A stretch of DNA of 19,955 bases from Bacteroidota bacterium (lineage in GTDB: Bacteria; Bacteroidota; Bacteroidia; Bacteroidales; Bacteroidaceae): the NCBI GenBank assembly GCA_023426145.1, contig JAFABG010000014.1, forward strand, positions 1 through 19,955. Reading direction: 5' to 3'. The notes under the pieces were generated by a model. That model searched no databases. It saw nothing but the letters and a program-made list of their open reading frames with translations, and had not been told where the DNA came from. Shown here one piece after another: positions 1 to 7,843 of this stretch. Both the position numbers and the translations under genes were made by a program. Within the stretch, counting starts at the first letter, position 1. Every line of letters begins with the position of its first letter.

Positions 1-687
1 GACTTTTTTTAATACTTCTTTTTAAAGTAAAGGTAAAGATCTGAAAGTGAACTCTATGCAAAGATACTTTTTTTAAAACAAGTGAAAAGGGAAATACTGG
101 GGACACATTATTATATTCGCACGCGTGAGCGCGAGGGGGAAAGGGCTAGGAGAATCTCTAAAAAAGGAGGGAAAAGCTCAGAGGAAAAAGAGATTTTTAG
201 GGGGAAAAGACGGAAATGAAAGATGAGAAAGAGCATCTTTAGGTGATAATAGAATAGAGGAATATAAAAGGCTATGGAGATTTTGGGTTAGAATTCGGGC
301 ATTAAGGATGCGCTTAAGCATATAGTATTACGCTTGAATATCTATTTCATGCTGGAAAAGGGGAAGAAACATCAATAGATAAAAGCTTTATATGGACATT
401 TAAGATAGCTTGAGACGCAGACCTTATTTATAAACAAATACGACATAAGTATTTCTCTTTTAACTCACCAAATATAGAGAATGCTAAGTCCAACAAAAAA
501 GACCGGCTAATATCATTGCCGAGCGTACCATAGCCAATGAGTAACTCCCCCATTGCTAAACATAGAAGAAAAATCCGAGTTAAAAATTAGAGTGGCTTAG
601 AAGTACGAGCTTTTTTTATAAGAGATAAAAAGCTAATTTTCAGATAAATAATCTTTCGTAAACAAAATATAAATTACGAGATTCATC
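1..687. other. Intergenic stretch, no gene recognised
   Basis: I find no credible coding region, tRNA or rRNA here on either strand. The stretch from about 121 to 235 is strongly purine-rich on the plus strand. A short GC-rich patch (CGCACGCGTGAGCGCG) begins near 119. A minus-strand -7 element near 59-66 probably serves a gene beyond the left edge. Confidence 0.6.
59..66 (-). promoter_or_regulatory. Bacteroidetes -7 element reading off the left edge
   Basis: On the minus strand these bases read TATCTTTG followed by C, an exact match to TAnnTTTG. No TTTG lies at the expected -33 distance. It would drive a leftward transcript into sequence outside the window. Confidence 0.4.
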
Positions 688-766
688 ATAGTGTCACTAT
701 ATACACTTTATAATGACACTATAATGAAATGATAGTAACACTATGCTCGAGTTATAGTGACACTAT
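688..766. repeat. Four 13-bp palindromic iterons at exact 22-bp spacing
   Basis: Copies lie at 688-700 (ATAGTGTCACTAT), 710-722 (ATAATGACACTAT), 732-744 (ATAGTAACACTAT) and 754-766 (ATAGTGACACTAT). The first and last are perfect odd palindromes and are reverse complements of each other. The middle two each differ from the palindrome in one arm. Start-to-start spacing is 22 bp every time, about two helical turns, so bound proteins would sit on one face of the DNA. Copies 1 and 4 also share the flank TATACA. No recognisable gene is adjacent on the left. To the right, the clostripain gene points towards the array. Confidence 0.85.
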
Positions 767-868
767 ATACAAACGGAAAGAAGCGGTAAAAGAACGAAAG
801 ATATATTTTACACATCAAAGATATAATGATGGGAAAATAAGTAACAATATATCCCCTCATCTAAAAGA

Positions 869-898
869 GGTAACTCTATATAAAGAGAGTATGTTACC
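869..898 (-). terminator. Possible weak terminator of the clostripain gene
   Basis: GGTAAC (869-874) and GTTACC (893-898) form an inverted repeat with a further short TCT/AGA pairing inside. The distal arm overlaps the stop codon of the C11 protease gene. On the minus strand it is followed by TCTTTTAG, not by a clean T-tract, so termination is uncertain. Confidence 0.3.
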
Positions 899-2108
899 AG
901 CCTGTTTCGTTCCAACCAGCAGCTGTATACCAAGATAGAGTATGATAGAATGTATTAAGTCTAGAATCAATACTACCAAAAGGTATCCATGTTGATAAGC
1001 CCTCAAAACCTTCCATAGAAAACAGTCGAAAAGCAATTCCAGAATAATTCATAGCCGTTGTCTTCCTAAAAATAACAGCAGCATCAAAAATAGCTTTCCA
1101 ATTTTGATAATCGGCATTATCTGTACCACCAGTCAAATACTGAACAAGTCCATCAAAATCATAGTTAGCGTACTCATTAAAATCATATAATAAGATACCG
1201 CTACGATCTATCAACCGCTGATCTTGGACATATTTAGATAGTATAGCTTTAGTAGCTATAGCTAAATCATCCAATGCACTACTCTCAATAACAGAGATTG
1301 CTATCCCCGCAGTCCAGATAGCATTAGTAGGTTCTGTATCCTTCTTGTAAGATGTCTCATAAAAATCATAATAGGCACGCGCAATATTTAAAGGTAAATC
1401 GGTATCGGTAAATAGTTCAGGAACAACCGTCTTATAGGGTGCACCGGGACCAGGGATCTCAGTAGGAGAACCAATAAAATATTCAGCGCAATGACGAAGT
1501 TCATAGGCAACTTCTACAGACTGCATACTACAGCAATCAAATAATATATATTTTAAAGGTTTAGGAAAAGAGGACAATAATACATCTCGTAAGTCTGCAA
1601 TCTCCATCTGTGTACCACGATAATCCCCAATAGAGCGAGAATTGGCATTGGTATAAGCCGGTACCCATGAAGCACTATGCGACAAGTAAGCAAATCCATA
1701 GCTATCTGCTGGGAAATACTCAAGAGTACGAGCAATAACTTCGGACATTACCGTCTTGTCTAAAGGATTTTGTTCGGGATAGGTAAAAATAGTATCTGCT
1801 ATTACTTGACCATTCTTATTCTTCAAAGAAATCAGACGAGGAACATCATCCACCATCTCACTATATACCACGAGATTACACTTAGAATAATCGACCTCTT
1901 TCATCCCTTCGACCATATCTTTAAAGTTTTCTTTAAATAGACCGGACAATTCACTTTTACCATTATCCCCTACAATGTAGACTAATACAGTACGCCCTAC
2001 TTGTTCGCGTGGTTGAGGGGGGACAGGACCACCGTCGTCATCGTGGCTACAAGCTGCAAAGAAGGCAGCCATCCCAACAAGAAGAAATAATATCTTAACC
2101 TTTTTCAT
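894..2108 (-). CDS. Clostripain-family (peptidase C11) lipoprotein
   Basis: This 404-residue protein is a probable surface or periplasmic cysteine protease of the clostripain family. The N-terminus is a lipoprotein signal: two lysines, a hydrophobic core and the lipobox AFFAAC, with lipidation expected at Cys20. An acidic and then proline-rich linker follows (residues 21-36). The catalytic dyad fits His144 in the motif YLSHSASW and Cys193 in FDCCSM. Family members usually read D-A-C at the latter site, so Cys193 rather than Cys192 should be the nucleophile. C11 enzymes typically cleave after Arg or Lys and many self-activate; the substrate here is unknown. It appears monocistronic: a hairpin terminator of the upstream gene and a TATCTTTG element lie just before it. 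The family call is firm; the function is inferred. Confidence 0.85.
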   Translation of the reverse strand: MKKVKILFLLVGMAAFFAACSHDDDGGPVPPQPREQVGRTVLVYIVGDNGKSELSGLFKENFKDMVEGMKEVDYSKCNLVVYSEMVDDVPRLISLKNKNGQVIADTIFTYPEQNPLDKTVMSEVIARTLEYFPADSYGFAYLSHSASWVPAYTNANSRSIGDYRGTQMEIADLRDVLLSSFPKPLKYILFDCCSMQSVEVAYELRHCAEYFIGSPTEIPGPGAPYKTVVPELFTDTDLPLNIARAYYDFYETSYKKDTEPTNAIWTAGIAISVIESSALDDLAIATKAILSKYVQDQRLIDRSGILLYDFNEYANYDFDGLVQYLTGGTDNADYQNWKAIFDAAVIFRKTTAMNYSGIAFRLFSMEGFEGLSTWIPFGSIDSRLNTFYHTLSWYTAAGWNETGW

Positions 2109-2130
2109 CTGATTTTAATTTTAATGAAGG

Positions 2131-2138
2131 CAAAGATA
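2131..2138 (-). promoter_or_regulatory. -7 element of the clostripain gene
   Basis: The minus strand reads TATCTTTG followed by C, an exact TAnnTTTG match, 22 bases before the ATG. It abuts the T-tract of the terminator at 2136-2172. No good -33 TTTG is visible; that region is occupied by the terminator hairpin. Confidence 0.6.
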
Positions 2139-2172
2139 AAAAAATAAGAGATGCACAACTGCATCTCTTATT
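2136..2172 (-). terminator. Terminator of the small secreted protein gene
   Basis: A perfect 13-bp stem, AATAAGAGATGCA (2143-2155) with TGCATCTCTTATT (2160-2172), has a 4-base loop. On the minus strand it is followed by a run of T. It lies 19 bases beyond the stop codon of the gene at 2192-2593. Confidence 0.85.
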
Positions 2173-2191
2173 ATATTAACAATAAAGGCTC

Positions 2192-2593
2192 TTATTCTTG
2201 AGGTTTAGTGAAGCGAAACTTATCAATATCAATCCTAGTTATTACAGCGTTTCTGCTCTTCTTATACTTACTCAGAATTTTAGTAGCTTCCTTTTCTAAT
2301 TTCTTTTGGCTTTCAGAAAAATAGATCATGCATGTACTATTCTTCTGCATCGCGTTGCCTTCCACATAATTTTTCAATTGATAGCTATACAAGTCTCGAT
2401 GAGTTAGAAACCCTTCCTTACTAAGTTTTGCGCTATCCAAAACTTGAATGTCTGTAAAATACACGATAGTATCCGTGAAAGAAGCCGAAATTCCGAAGGC
2501 ATAAACAGTTTTAGCATATTCTTTCTTCAACGTGAAAGCCGAACAGATGCTAAACAAAAGCGCCATTGCAAATAGTATTTTTACGTATTTCAT
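2192..2593 (-). CDS. Small secreted protein of unknown function
   Basis: I do not recognise this 133-residue protein. I start it at the ATG at 2593, which gives the N-terminus MKYVKILFAMALLFS, a standard signal peptide that probably ends near CSA (residues 17-19). The longer reading from 2656 would begin upstream of the -7 element at 2615-2622, so it is unlikely. The mature part is lysine-rich, with a predicted helical stretch around residues 90-115 (QKKLEKEATKILSKYKK) and no catalytic motif that I can see. It forms its own unit, with a promoter-like element 21 bases upstream and a perfect hairpin terminator 19 bases downstream. It is most likely periplasmic or outer-membrane associated. Confidence 0.7.
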   Translation of the reverse strand: MKYVKILFAMALLFSICSAFTLKKEYAKTVYAFGISASFTDTIVYFTDIQVLDSAKLSKEGFLTHRDLYSYQLKNYVEGNAMQKNSTCMIYFSESQKKLEKEATKILSKYKKSRNAVITRIDIDKFRFTKPQE

Positions 2594-2614
2594 ATCACTA
2601 ATTTTTAATTGAGG

Positions 2615-2622
2615 CAAAGATA
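2615..2622 (-). promoter_or_regulatory. -7 element of the small secreted protein gene
   Basis: The minus strand reads TATCTTTG then C, an exact TAnnTTTG match 21 bases before the ATG at 2593. It begins two bases after the T-tract of the rpoD terminator. No TTTG is present at a -33 position. Confidence 0.6.
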
Positions 2623-2624
2623 AC

Positions 2625-2684
2625 AAAAAAGTCGCATAAGCACATTTCTCAGACAAATATTCTTAAGAAGTGAACTTATGCGAC
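2625..2684 (-). terminator. Terminator of rpoD
   Basis: GTCGCATAAG (2631-2640) and CTTATGCGAC (2675-2684) form a perfect 10-bp stem around a 34-base loop that contains the palindrome TTCTTAAGAA. Six T follow on the minus strand (2630-2625). It lies 35 bases past the rpoD stop codon. Confidence 0.7.
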
Positions 2685-2719
2685 CCAACTTTTTCTTTTC
2701 AGAAACTGATATTCCTCAC

Positions 2720-3580
2720 TTATCCCAAGTAGGATTTGAGCAATTTACTACGATTACTTTGTCTTAGTCTTCTAATTGCTTTTTCTTTAATCTGACGAAC
2801 GCGCTCACGTGTGAGGCCAAATTTATCGCCGATTTCTTCCAATGTCATTTCTTGTTGTCCGATACCGAAAAACATCTGAATGATTTCTTTTTCTCTATCG
2901 GTTAACGTAGAAAGAGCTCTATCAATTTCCCTCGCAAGAGACTCATTAACTAGAGAGCGATCCGCCATTGGCGAGTCATCATTAACCAGCACATCCAGCA
3001 GGCTGTTATCTTCTCCTTCAACAAAAGGGGCATCAACCGAAATATGACGGCCGGATACCTTTAACGTATCGGATATTTTGTCAACCGGAATCTCCAATTC
3101 ATCTGCTAGCTCTTCGGGAGAGGGGCGTCTTTCGTTTTCCTGTTCAAACTTAGAGAAGGCTTTGCTGATTTTATTCAGCGAACCAACCTGATTTAACGGA
3201 AGACGAACAATACGCGATTGCTCTGCCAATGCTTGCAGAATAGACTGACGAATCCACCATACAGCGTAACTGATAAACTTAAATCCACGTGTTTCATCAA
3301 ACTTTTCGGCAGCCTTAATCAGTCCTAAATTGCCTTCATTAATTAAGTCAGGCAAGCTCAAACCTTGGTTTTGGTACTGTTTGGCTACAGATACGACGAA
3401 ACGAAGATTGGCACGTGTCAGTTTTTCCAATGCTACACGGTCACCCTTACGAATCCGCTGAGCGAGTTCTACTTCTTCTTCAACAGTTATCAGATCCTCA
3501 CGACCAATTTCCTGTAAATACTTATCAAGAGAAGCGCTCTCTCTGTTAGTGATACTTTTGGTAATCTTTAGTTGTCTCAT
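2720..3580 (-). CDS. rpoD: Primary RNA polymerase sigma factor (sigma-70, RpoD)
   Basis: This 286-residue sigma factor directs RNA polymerase to housekeeping promoters. Region 1.2 is at about 18-50 (SLDKYLQEIGR). Region 2 is at about 52-125, with the core-binding NLRFVVSVAKQY and the -10 reading segment KFISYAVWWIRQSI. Region 3 is at about 130-205. Region 4.2, with its helix-turn-helix (TLEEIGDKFGLTRERVRQIK), is at about 246-275. Region 1.1 and the long non-conserved spacer of the E. coli protein are absent, which is normal for the Bacteroidetes primary sigma. That sigma recognises TTTG/TAnnTTTG promoters, the type seen repeatedly in this window. The gene has its own -7 element and terminator and looks monocistronic. 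The very conserved region 2 and 4 sequence supports primary rather than ECF identity. Confidence 0.95.
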   Translation of the reverse strand: MRQLKITKSITNRESASLDKYLQEIGREDLITVEEEVELAQRIRKGDRVALEKLTRANLRFVVSVAKQYQNQGLSLPDLINEGNLGLIKAAEKFDETRGFKFISYAVWWIRQSILQALAEQSRIVRLPLNQVGSLNKISKAFSKFEQENERRPSPEELADELEIPVDKISDTLKVSGRHISVDAPFVEGEDNSLLDVLVNDDSPMADRSLVNESLAREIDRALSTLTDREKEIIQMFFGIGQQEMTLEEIGDKFGLTRERVRQIKEKAIRRLRQSNRSKLLKSYLG

Positions 3581-3603
3581 TCTTTAAAAACAGATTTGGA
3601 GTG

Positions 3604-3611
3604 CAAAGTTA
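3604..3611 (-). promoter_or_regulatory. -7 element of rpoD
   Basis: The minus strand reads TAACTTTG then C, an exact TAnnTTTG match 23 bases upstream of the rpoD ATG. No TTTG sits about 20 bases further upstream, so the -33 half is weak or absent. Confidence 0.55.
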
Positions 3612-3675
3612 CGACAAATTATTTGTTAACAGATATATTTATGCAACTTTTTCACTAGTTTTCATCTAATACAAC

Positions 3676-3716
3676 AAAAAAGAATGCCAACTGGTTGAGT
3701 GTCGACATTCTTTTTT
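3676..3716 (-). terminator. Terminator of the htrA gene
   Basis: AAAAAAGAATG (3676-3686) pairs perfectly with CATTCTTTTTT (3706-3716) around a 19-base loop that has its own small CAAC/GTTG hairpin. On the minus strand GAATG...CATTC is followed by six T. The site lies 63 bases past the stop codon at 3780. Confidence 0.75.
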
Positions 3717-3779
3717 CAGTTTCATTAGCTAATCTAGCAATCTTATTACCTTAATTTATACTATCAGCTCTATTAGGGG

Positions 3780-5315
3780 TTATTCTTGAGTCAAATCGAC
3801 AGCAAAATATCCACGTTTACCTGAAGGGAACATCCCTGTAAGGAATAATACTTGGTTCGGAGATTTTACGGCTGCTTTCATTACTTCTTCAAGGTCGCTA
3901 ACTTTATGCATCGGTTCATCGTTTGCTTTCAAAATGATAAATCCTTTACGAATACCTGCATCTGCCATTTTCCCAGAAGAAACGCCTGTTACTTGTAAAC
4001 CGTAACCAAGGTTCAACTGTTTCTTTAGGTCTTGAGGTAATTCTTTGAACGCAGCACCTAAAATATCCATTCCGGCTTCTTTCACAATTTTAGTTGTTCC
4101 TTGTTCGTTCTTTAAGGTGACAGATACTGTCTTTTCTTTCTTATCACGAACCAATTTCACTGTTACTTTATCGCCCGGACGGTGTTTAGCTAAGGCTTCT
4201 TGCAAATCGGCAAAGTTGTGTACCTTTTTGTTGTCAACCCCTACAATCACGTCGTCTACCTTGATATCTGCACTCGCAGCAGAACCGTTATCAACAATTT
4301 CACTTACCCAAACTCCATCGACAACGCCTAATGCTTCGGCTTTATCACGAAGTGTAGTTCCCGACTTATCGATAGGTCGCTGATCATCCATTAGATTACT
4401 ACCCAATGAACCGCCTTTAATACCAAGCAATGCACGCTGCACGGTTCCATATTGTTTCAAATCGGCTATGACTTTCGTCATAATACTGGTAGGAATAGCA
4501 AAGCCATATCCGGCATAAGCTCCTGTTGGAGATGACAATACGGAATTGATACCGACTAATTCACCTCTGGCATTTACTAGTGCTCCCCCACTGTTGCCCT
4601 GATTAATTGCAGCATCAGTTTGGATAAATGATTCGATACCTCCATTATATACACCTAAAGTACGAGCTTTGGCACTCACAATACCTGCAGTAACAGTTGA
4701 ATTAAGGTTGAAGGGGTTACCTACAGCAAGTACCCACTCTCCCACTTTCAACGTTTCAGAATCACCAACCGGAATGGTAGGTAGATCGTCGCTAGCTTCG
4801 ATTTTAAGTAAAGCTAAGTCGGTGCTTGGGTCAGTGCCGATTAGCCGACCTTTAAATTCTCGATTATCGTTCAATTTCACACTAATCTCGTCTGCTCCAT
4901 CGATCACGTGATTGTTGGTAACGATATATCCATCTTTAGATATGATCACTCCTGAACCAAAACCGATACGAGGTTGCGATTGCATTTGACGTTGTTGGCC
5001 ACGCCCATCACCGAAGAAGAAATCAAAAAAATCAGGTGCTTGCTGAATAGTTCTTGTTTTAGCTTCCTGGGTAGATTTGATATGTACCACCGCATGAAGG
5101 GAATTTTCAGCAGCCTGAGTTAAATCTACAGGCTGCGCATTCACTCCATCAAAAGAAGCTAATTTAACATTAGGATTTTGTTTAAAGAGCTCATTGAATG
5201 ATGTTTCAGCAGCTTGATTAGATTGCAACATTTTGTAAGTTGTCAATCCAGCAACTCCGGAGCTAAGAAGCACAATTGCTGCAACTCCCAGGATGTTTCT
5301 TGTTGTCTGTTTCAT
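3780..5315 (-). CDS. HtrA/DegP-family periplasmic serine protease
   Basis: The 511-residue protein is an envelope quality-control protease that degrades or refolds misfolded exported proteins. An N-terminal hydrophobic segment (about 8-26) acts as signal peptide or anchor. The trypsin-like domain spans about 65-290. Its triad is His136 in TNNHVIDG, Asp166 in STDLALL and Ser242 in GNSGGALV. A phenylalanine- and glycine-rich loop (PDFFDFFFGDGRG, about 94-106) resembles the DegP LA loop. Two PDZ domains follow, at about 296-402 and 415-505. The length and two-PDZ layout fit DegP/DegQ-type proteins. It stands alone between hairpin terminators, with a 219-base leader region that has only a weak -7 candidate. 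A sigma-E or CpxR operator is not recognisable. Confidence 0.93.
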   Translation of the reverse strand: MKQTTRNILGVAAIVLLSSGVAGLTTYKMLQSNQAAETSFNELFKQNPNVKLASFDGVNAQPVDLTQAAENSLHAVVHIKSTQEAKTRTIQQAPDFFDFFFGDGRGQQRQMQSQPRIGFGSGVIISKDGYIVTNNHVIDGADEISVKLNDNREFKGRLIGTDPSTDLALLKIEASDDLPTIPVGDSETLKVGEWVLAVGNPFNLNSTVTAGIVSAKARTLGVYNGGIESFIQTDAAINQGNSGGALVNARGELVGINSVLSSPTGAYAGYGFAIPTSIMTKVIADLKQYGTVQRALLGIKGGSLGSNLMDDQRPIDKSGTTLRDKAEALGVVDGVWVSEIVDNGSAASADIKVDDVIVGVDNKKVHNFADLQEALAKHRPGDKVTVKLVRDKKEKTVSVTLKNEQGTTKIVKEAGMDILGAAFKELPQDLKKQLNLGYGLQVTGVSSGKMADAGIRKGFIILKANDEPMHKVSDLEEVMKAAVKSPNQVLFLTGMFPSGKRGYFAVDLTQE

Positions 5316-5475
5316 GATTTATAATTCTTTTAAATGTTAATATCCACTATTGTTTTAACTTTTATGACGTTAAAATAATAACAAATATCGTTCACTTCTT
5401 CCACTTGTAGCTATTTTTTGTCCTCTTTTAACAGAGCCTATTTAGAGCTTAACAGCGATTAACGACAAGAACTGA

Positions 5476-5483
5476 CAAATTTA
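5476..5483 (-). promoter_or_regulatory. Possible distal -7 element for htrA
   Basis: The minus strand reads TAAATTTG, an exact TAnnTTTG match, but it lies 160 bases before the htrA ATG and has no -33 partner. If it is real, the transcript has a long AT-rich leader. Chance occurrence is possible. Confidence 0.25.
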
Positions 5484-5534
5484 CATTCGTTGTATATCAG
5501 ACCACTTTAACATACTGACATTCATTCAGTAAGA

Positions 5535-6686
5535 TTATAATTTAATGACACCGATACCTGGCTGGTTACTGAGCTTTATTTTTCCATTCACCACTTCGGT
5601 TCCTTTAAACCGATCGTTGGAAATAAGTAAATTACCATCCAAATCGGCAAAATCTACTGCCGGAGAAAATTGAGAAGCGGCAGATATAGCACAAGAGGTC
5701 TCCGTCATACATCCCACCATAGCACGCATACCCAACGCATGGGCCAATGTCACCATTTTCCAAGCTTCTCGCATGCCTGTACACTTCATTAGTTTGATAT
5801 TAATCCCAGTGAAGGCTCCTTTTAATTTGGCCACATCCGACAAACGCTGCAAAGATTCATCGGCAAACACAGGCAACGGACTCTGTTGGGTGACCCAAGC
5901 GATATCATCTAACTTTTCTTTCGGCATGGGTTGTTCAATCATAACTATACCTTGCTCTTTCAACCAAAATATCATATCGAGTGCATGCTGACGGTCTGTC
6001 CAGCCTTGGTTAGCATCAACAGCGATAGGCAAATTGGTAACGGAGCGAATGGTCTCAATCATTTCCCGATCATTCTCTCGCCCTAATTTCACCTTTAATA
6101 TATTAAACCGATCAGCGCATTCTTTTGTTTTTGCACGCACCACGTCAGGCGTATCTATACCGATTGTGAATGTGGTTGATGGAGCCTTTTCTGCATTCAA
6201 TCCCCAGATTTTATACCAAGGTGCGCCCAGCAACTTTCCCACCAAATCATGTAAAGCAATATCCACGGCTGCCTTCGCTGCAGTATCTTTAGGCGATAAG
6301 CTATCGACATAAGCTAAGATATCCTCTAATTGGAAGGGATCACTGAATTGCTCCAAATTTACTTTCTGAAGGAATCCCATTACAGACTCAACTGTTTCTC
6401 CTAAATAAGGAGGCATAGAGGCTTCACCATAACCGGTCACCCCTTCATATTCTATTTCAACCTGAACATCGGGCGTAGTGGAACGCGAGTACGTGGCAAC
6501 AGTAAACACATGTCTCAACTTTAGTTCATAAGGGAAAAATGTCATTTTCATTTTACCTCCTAAACCCTTTTTATTAACATTAAAAGCGGGTACCGACTCT
6601 TCTCCCGCAAATACACTATTCAACGCCATGCCTGAACCGATTGTTGCAAAGGCTGCCGTTTTCAAAAAGTTTCTCCTGTTCTGCAT
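5535..6686 (-). CDS. Exported dipeptide epimerase (enolase superfamily, L-Ala-D/L-Glu type)
   Basis: This 383-residue enzyme inverts the C-alpha of the second residue of dipeptides such as L-Ala-D-Glu released from peptidoglycan. The barrel domain shows the full set of superfamily residues: KVK at 198-200, metal ligands Asp224 (AVDANQGW), Glu251 (MIEQP) and Asp276 (FADES), and Lys298 (NIKLMK). The D-L-D at 348-350 fits the DxD motif that binds the dipeptide amino group, which separates dipeptide epimerases from muconate cycloisomerases. The N-terminus carries NRRNFLKTAA, a twin-arginine-like motif, and a hydrophobic stretch ending near VFAG, so the enzyme is probably exported folded, unlike cytoplasmic YcjG. 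It follows the NlpC/P60 gene by 81 bases on the same strand. Exact dipeptide preference cannot be read from sequence. Confidence 0.9.
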   Translation of the reverse strand: MQNRRNFLKTAAFATIGSGMALNSVFAGEESVPAFNVNKKGLGGKMKMTFFPYELKLRHVFTVATYSRSTTPDVQVEIEYEGVTGYGEASMPPYLGETVESVMGFLQKVNLEQFSDPFQLEDILAYVDSLSPKDTAAKAAVDIALHDLVGKLLGAPWYKIWGLNAEKAPSTTFTIGIDTPDVVRAKTKECADRFNILKVKLGRENDREMIETIRSVTNLPIAVDANQGWTDRQHALDMIFWLKEQGIVMIEQPMPKEKLDDIAWVTQQSPLPVFADESLQRLSDVAKLKGAFTGINIKLMKCTGMREAWKMVTLAHALGMRAMVGCMTETSCAISAASQFSPAVDFADLDGNLLISNDRFKGTEVVNGKIKLSNQPGIGVIKL

Positions 6687-6767
6687 CTGATTAAGTGGAA
6701 ATCTTATTGTTAAAAACTAATAGTTAATATAGACCTAGATAGAAATACGAACAACCTTACCCTCTTA

Positions 6768-7748
6768 TCATTGATAATAGGTATTGCGATCTGTTGTAGT
6801 CATCGCTTTATCCTTATTTATATAGGGTAAAAAACGAGTGGCAAAAAGTAGGCGCCGAGTGTTAGCCTCATCATAGTTTGCATCTGAAGGATTAAAACTA
6901 CCCACATGCACATCGCCCAAGGAGTGAATGAAATGCTTATTACCTAAATAGATTCCCACATGGGAAACCGATTCTTTACGATCTTCTGTGGCTTTCTTTC
7001 CGAAAAAGACAAGATCTCCCGGATGTAGATTGGTAAAATCGGGATCAATCTCAATACGTCTTCCCACATAAGCTTGCTGTGACGCATCTCTAGGGATTAT
7101 GATATCGTGCATAAAAAGCACCGTTCTAACAAAACCACTACAGTCGACTCCTTTTGAAGAGGTACCTGCCCATAAATAAGGAATGCCCATTAATGAATAG
7201 GCGGTATGAATGATGCTTTCAACGTCTTGTTTCAAAGAGGCTCTCCATTTCGTTTCAGGTTCTGCGATCTCTTTCGGTAAATAGGCCCGACGTCCGTCGG
7301 GATAAGAGACTTTATAAAATCGTTTCGTAGTTCCCTCCCACTTCAACCGATCTCCACTCACTACATCCGATACGGTTTGAGCATTTGTGTCAGGGGTTTC
7401 GTAAGCTAAGCCGTAAAGTGCCGTCACCACAATCTTCTCTGCCCTATTCCAGGCTCTATATCTTTCTTCGGACATAGGAGTAATTGCCATTCGATGCACC
7501 CATCCTTTATACTCATCAGGAGTTTGAATCTCGTACCATCCATTAAACTGTAGAATTTTAACCGGCATACCCAGTAAACCCTGGGTGCTCATCCCTGAAG
7601 TGAATTTTCCCTCCTCACGCATATTGCACACAGAAATACGTACCACACCATAAGTGGAATCGACTGGCATCGTGCGTACTTTCTGAGCTTTAACAGTTAC
7701 ACTTGCGAGTATAAGAAAAAGAATCAAATAAAGTTGTTTTTTATTCAT
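6768..7748 (-). CDS. Exported SH3b-NlpC/P60 endopeptidase, YkfC-like
   Basis: A 326-residue cell-wall peptide hydrolase, probably a gamma-D-glutamyl-L-diamino acid endopeptidase that frees L-Ala-D-Glu from murein peptides. A signal peptide (1-21, ending VKA, then Q) sends it to the periplasm. Two SH3b-like domains cover about 25-90 and 103-165; in YkfC these shape a pocket for a free L-Ala N-terminus. The NlpC/P60 domain (about 172-308) has the catalytic Cys203 in GVDCSGFV, His263 in SHVGIYLG and His275 in FIHSLG. The 12-residue His-His spacing is typical. The epimerase downstream would take its dipeptide product, matching the ykfB-ykfC pairing of Bacillus. A TACCTTTG element lies 21 bases before the ATG, divergent from rnpB. 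Confidence 0.9.
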   Translation of the reverse strand: MNKKQLYLILFLILASVTVKAQKVRTMPVDSTYGVVRISVCNMREEGKFTSGMSTQGLLGMPVKILQFNGWYEIQTPDEYKGWVHRMAITPMSEERYRAWNRAEKIVVTALYGLAYETPDTNAQTVSDVVSGDRLKWEGTTKRFYKVSYPDGRRAYLPKEIAEPETKWRASLKQDVESIIHTAYSLMGIPYLWAGTSSKGVDCSGFVRTVLFMHDIIIPRDASQQAYVGRRIEIDPDFTNLHPGDLVFFGKKATEDRKESVSHVGIYLGNKHFIHSLGDVHVGSFNPSDANYDEANTRRLLFATRFLPYINKDKAMTTTDRNTYYQ

Positions 7749-7769
7749 AGAATCATGCTTTTAGGATAG

Positions 7770-7777
7770 CAAAGGTA
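7770..7777 (-). promoter_or_regulatory. -7 element of the endopeptidase-epimerase unit
   Basis: The minus strand reads TACCTTTG then C, an exact TAnnTTTG match 21 bases upstream of the NlpC/P60 start. It is back to back with the rnpB promoter. No -33 TTTG is visible. Confidence 0.6.
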
Positions 7778-7804
7778 GAAATTATTTCTATTTTTGACAC
7801 TTTA

Positions 7805-7837
7805 TTTGGCTAAAACAAAATAAATGACGTACTTTTG
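7805..7837 (+). promoter_or_regulatory. rnpB promoter (-33 TTTG, -7 TACTTTTG)
   Basis: TTTG (7805-7808) and TACTTTTG (7830-7837) match both Bacteroides consensus elements with a 21-bp spacer. The -7 box ends six bases before the predicted 5' end of RNase P RNA, as expected for a start site near 7844. Confidence 0.85.
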
Positions 7838-7843
7838 CAGCCT

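Noticed and set aside
121..240. Purine-rich tract with an AATCTCT/AGAGATT pairing
   Set aside because: The stem is short with a 30-base loop, and no gene ends there. Low complexity alone explains it.
729..938. Plus-strand 69-codon open frame over the iteron array and the 3' end of the clostripain gene
   Set aside because: It starts inside the repeat array, overlaps the end of a well-supported opposite gene, and has no domain or promoter. It is probably a chance frame.
2594..2656. Longer N-terminus for the small secreted protein
   Set aside because: It would begin upstream of the likely promoter and put 21 residues before a good signal peptide.
4045..4911. Plus-strand open frames opposite the htrA gene
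   Set aside because: They are antisense shadows of a protease with an intact catalytic triad and PDZ domains.
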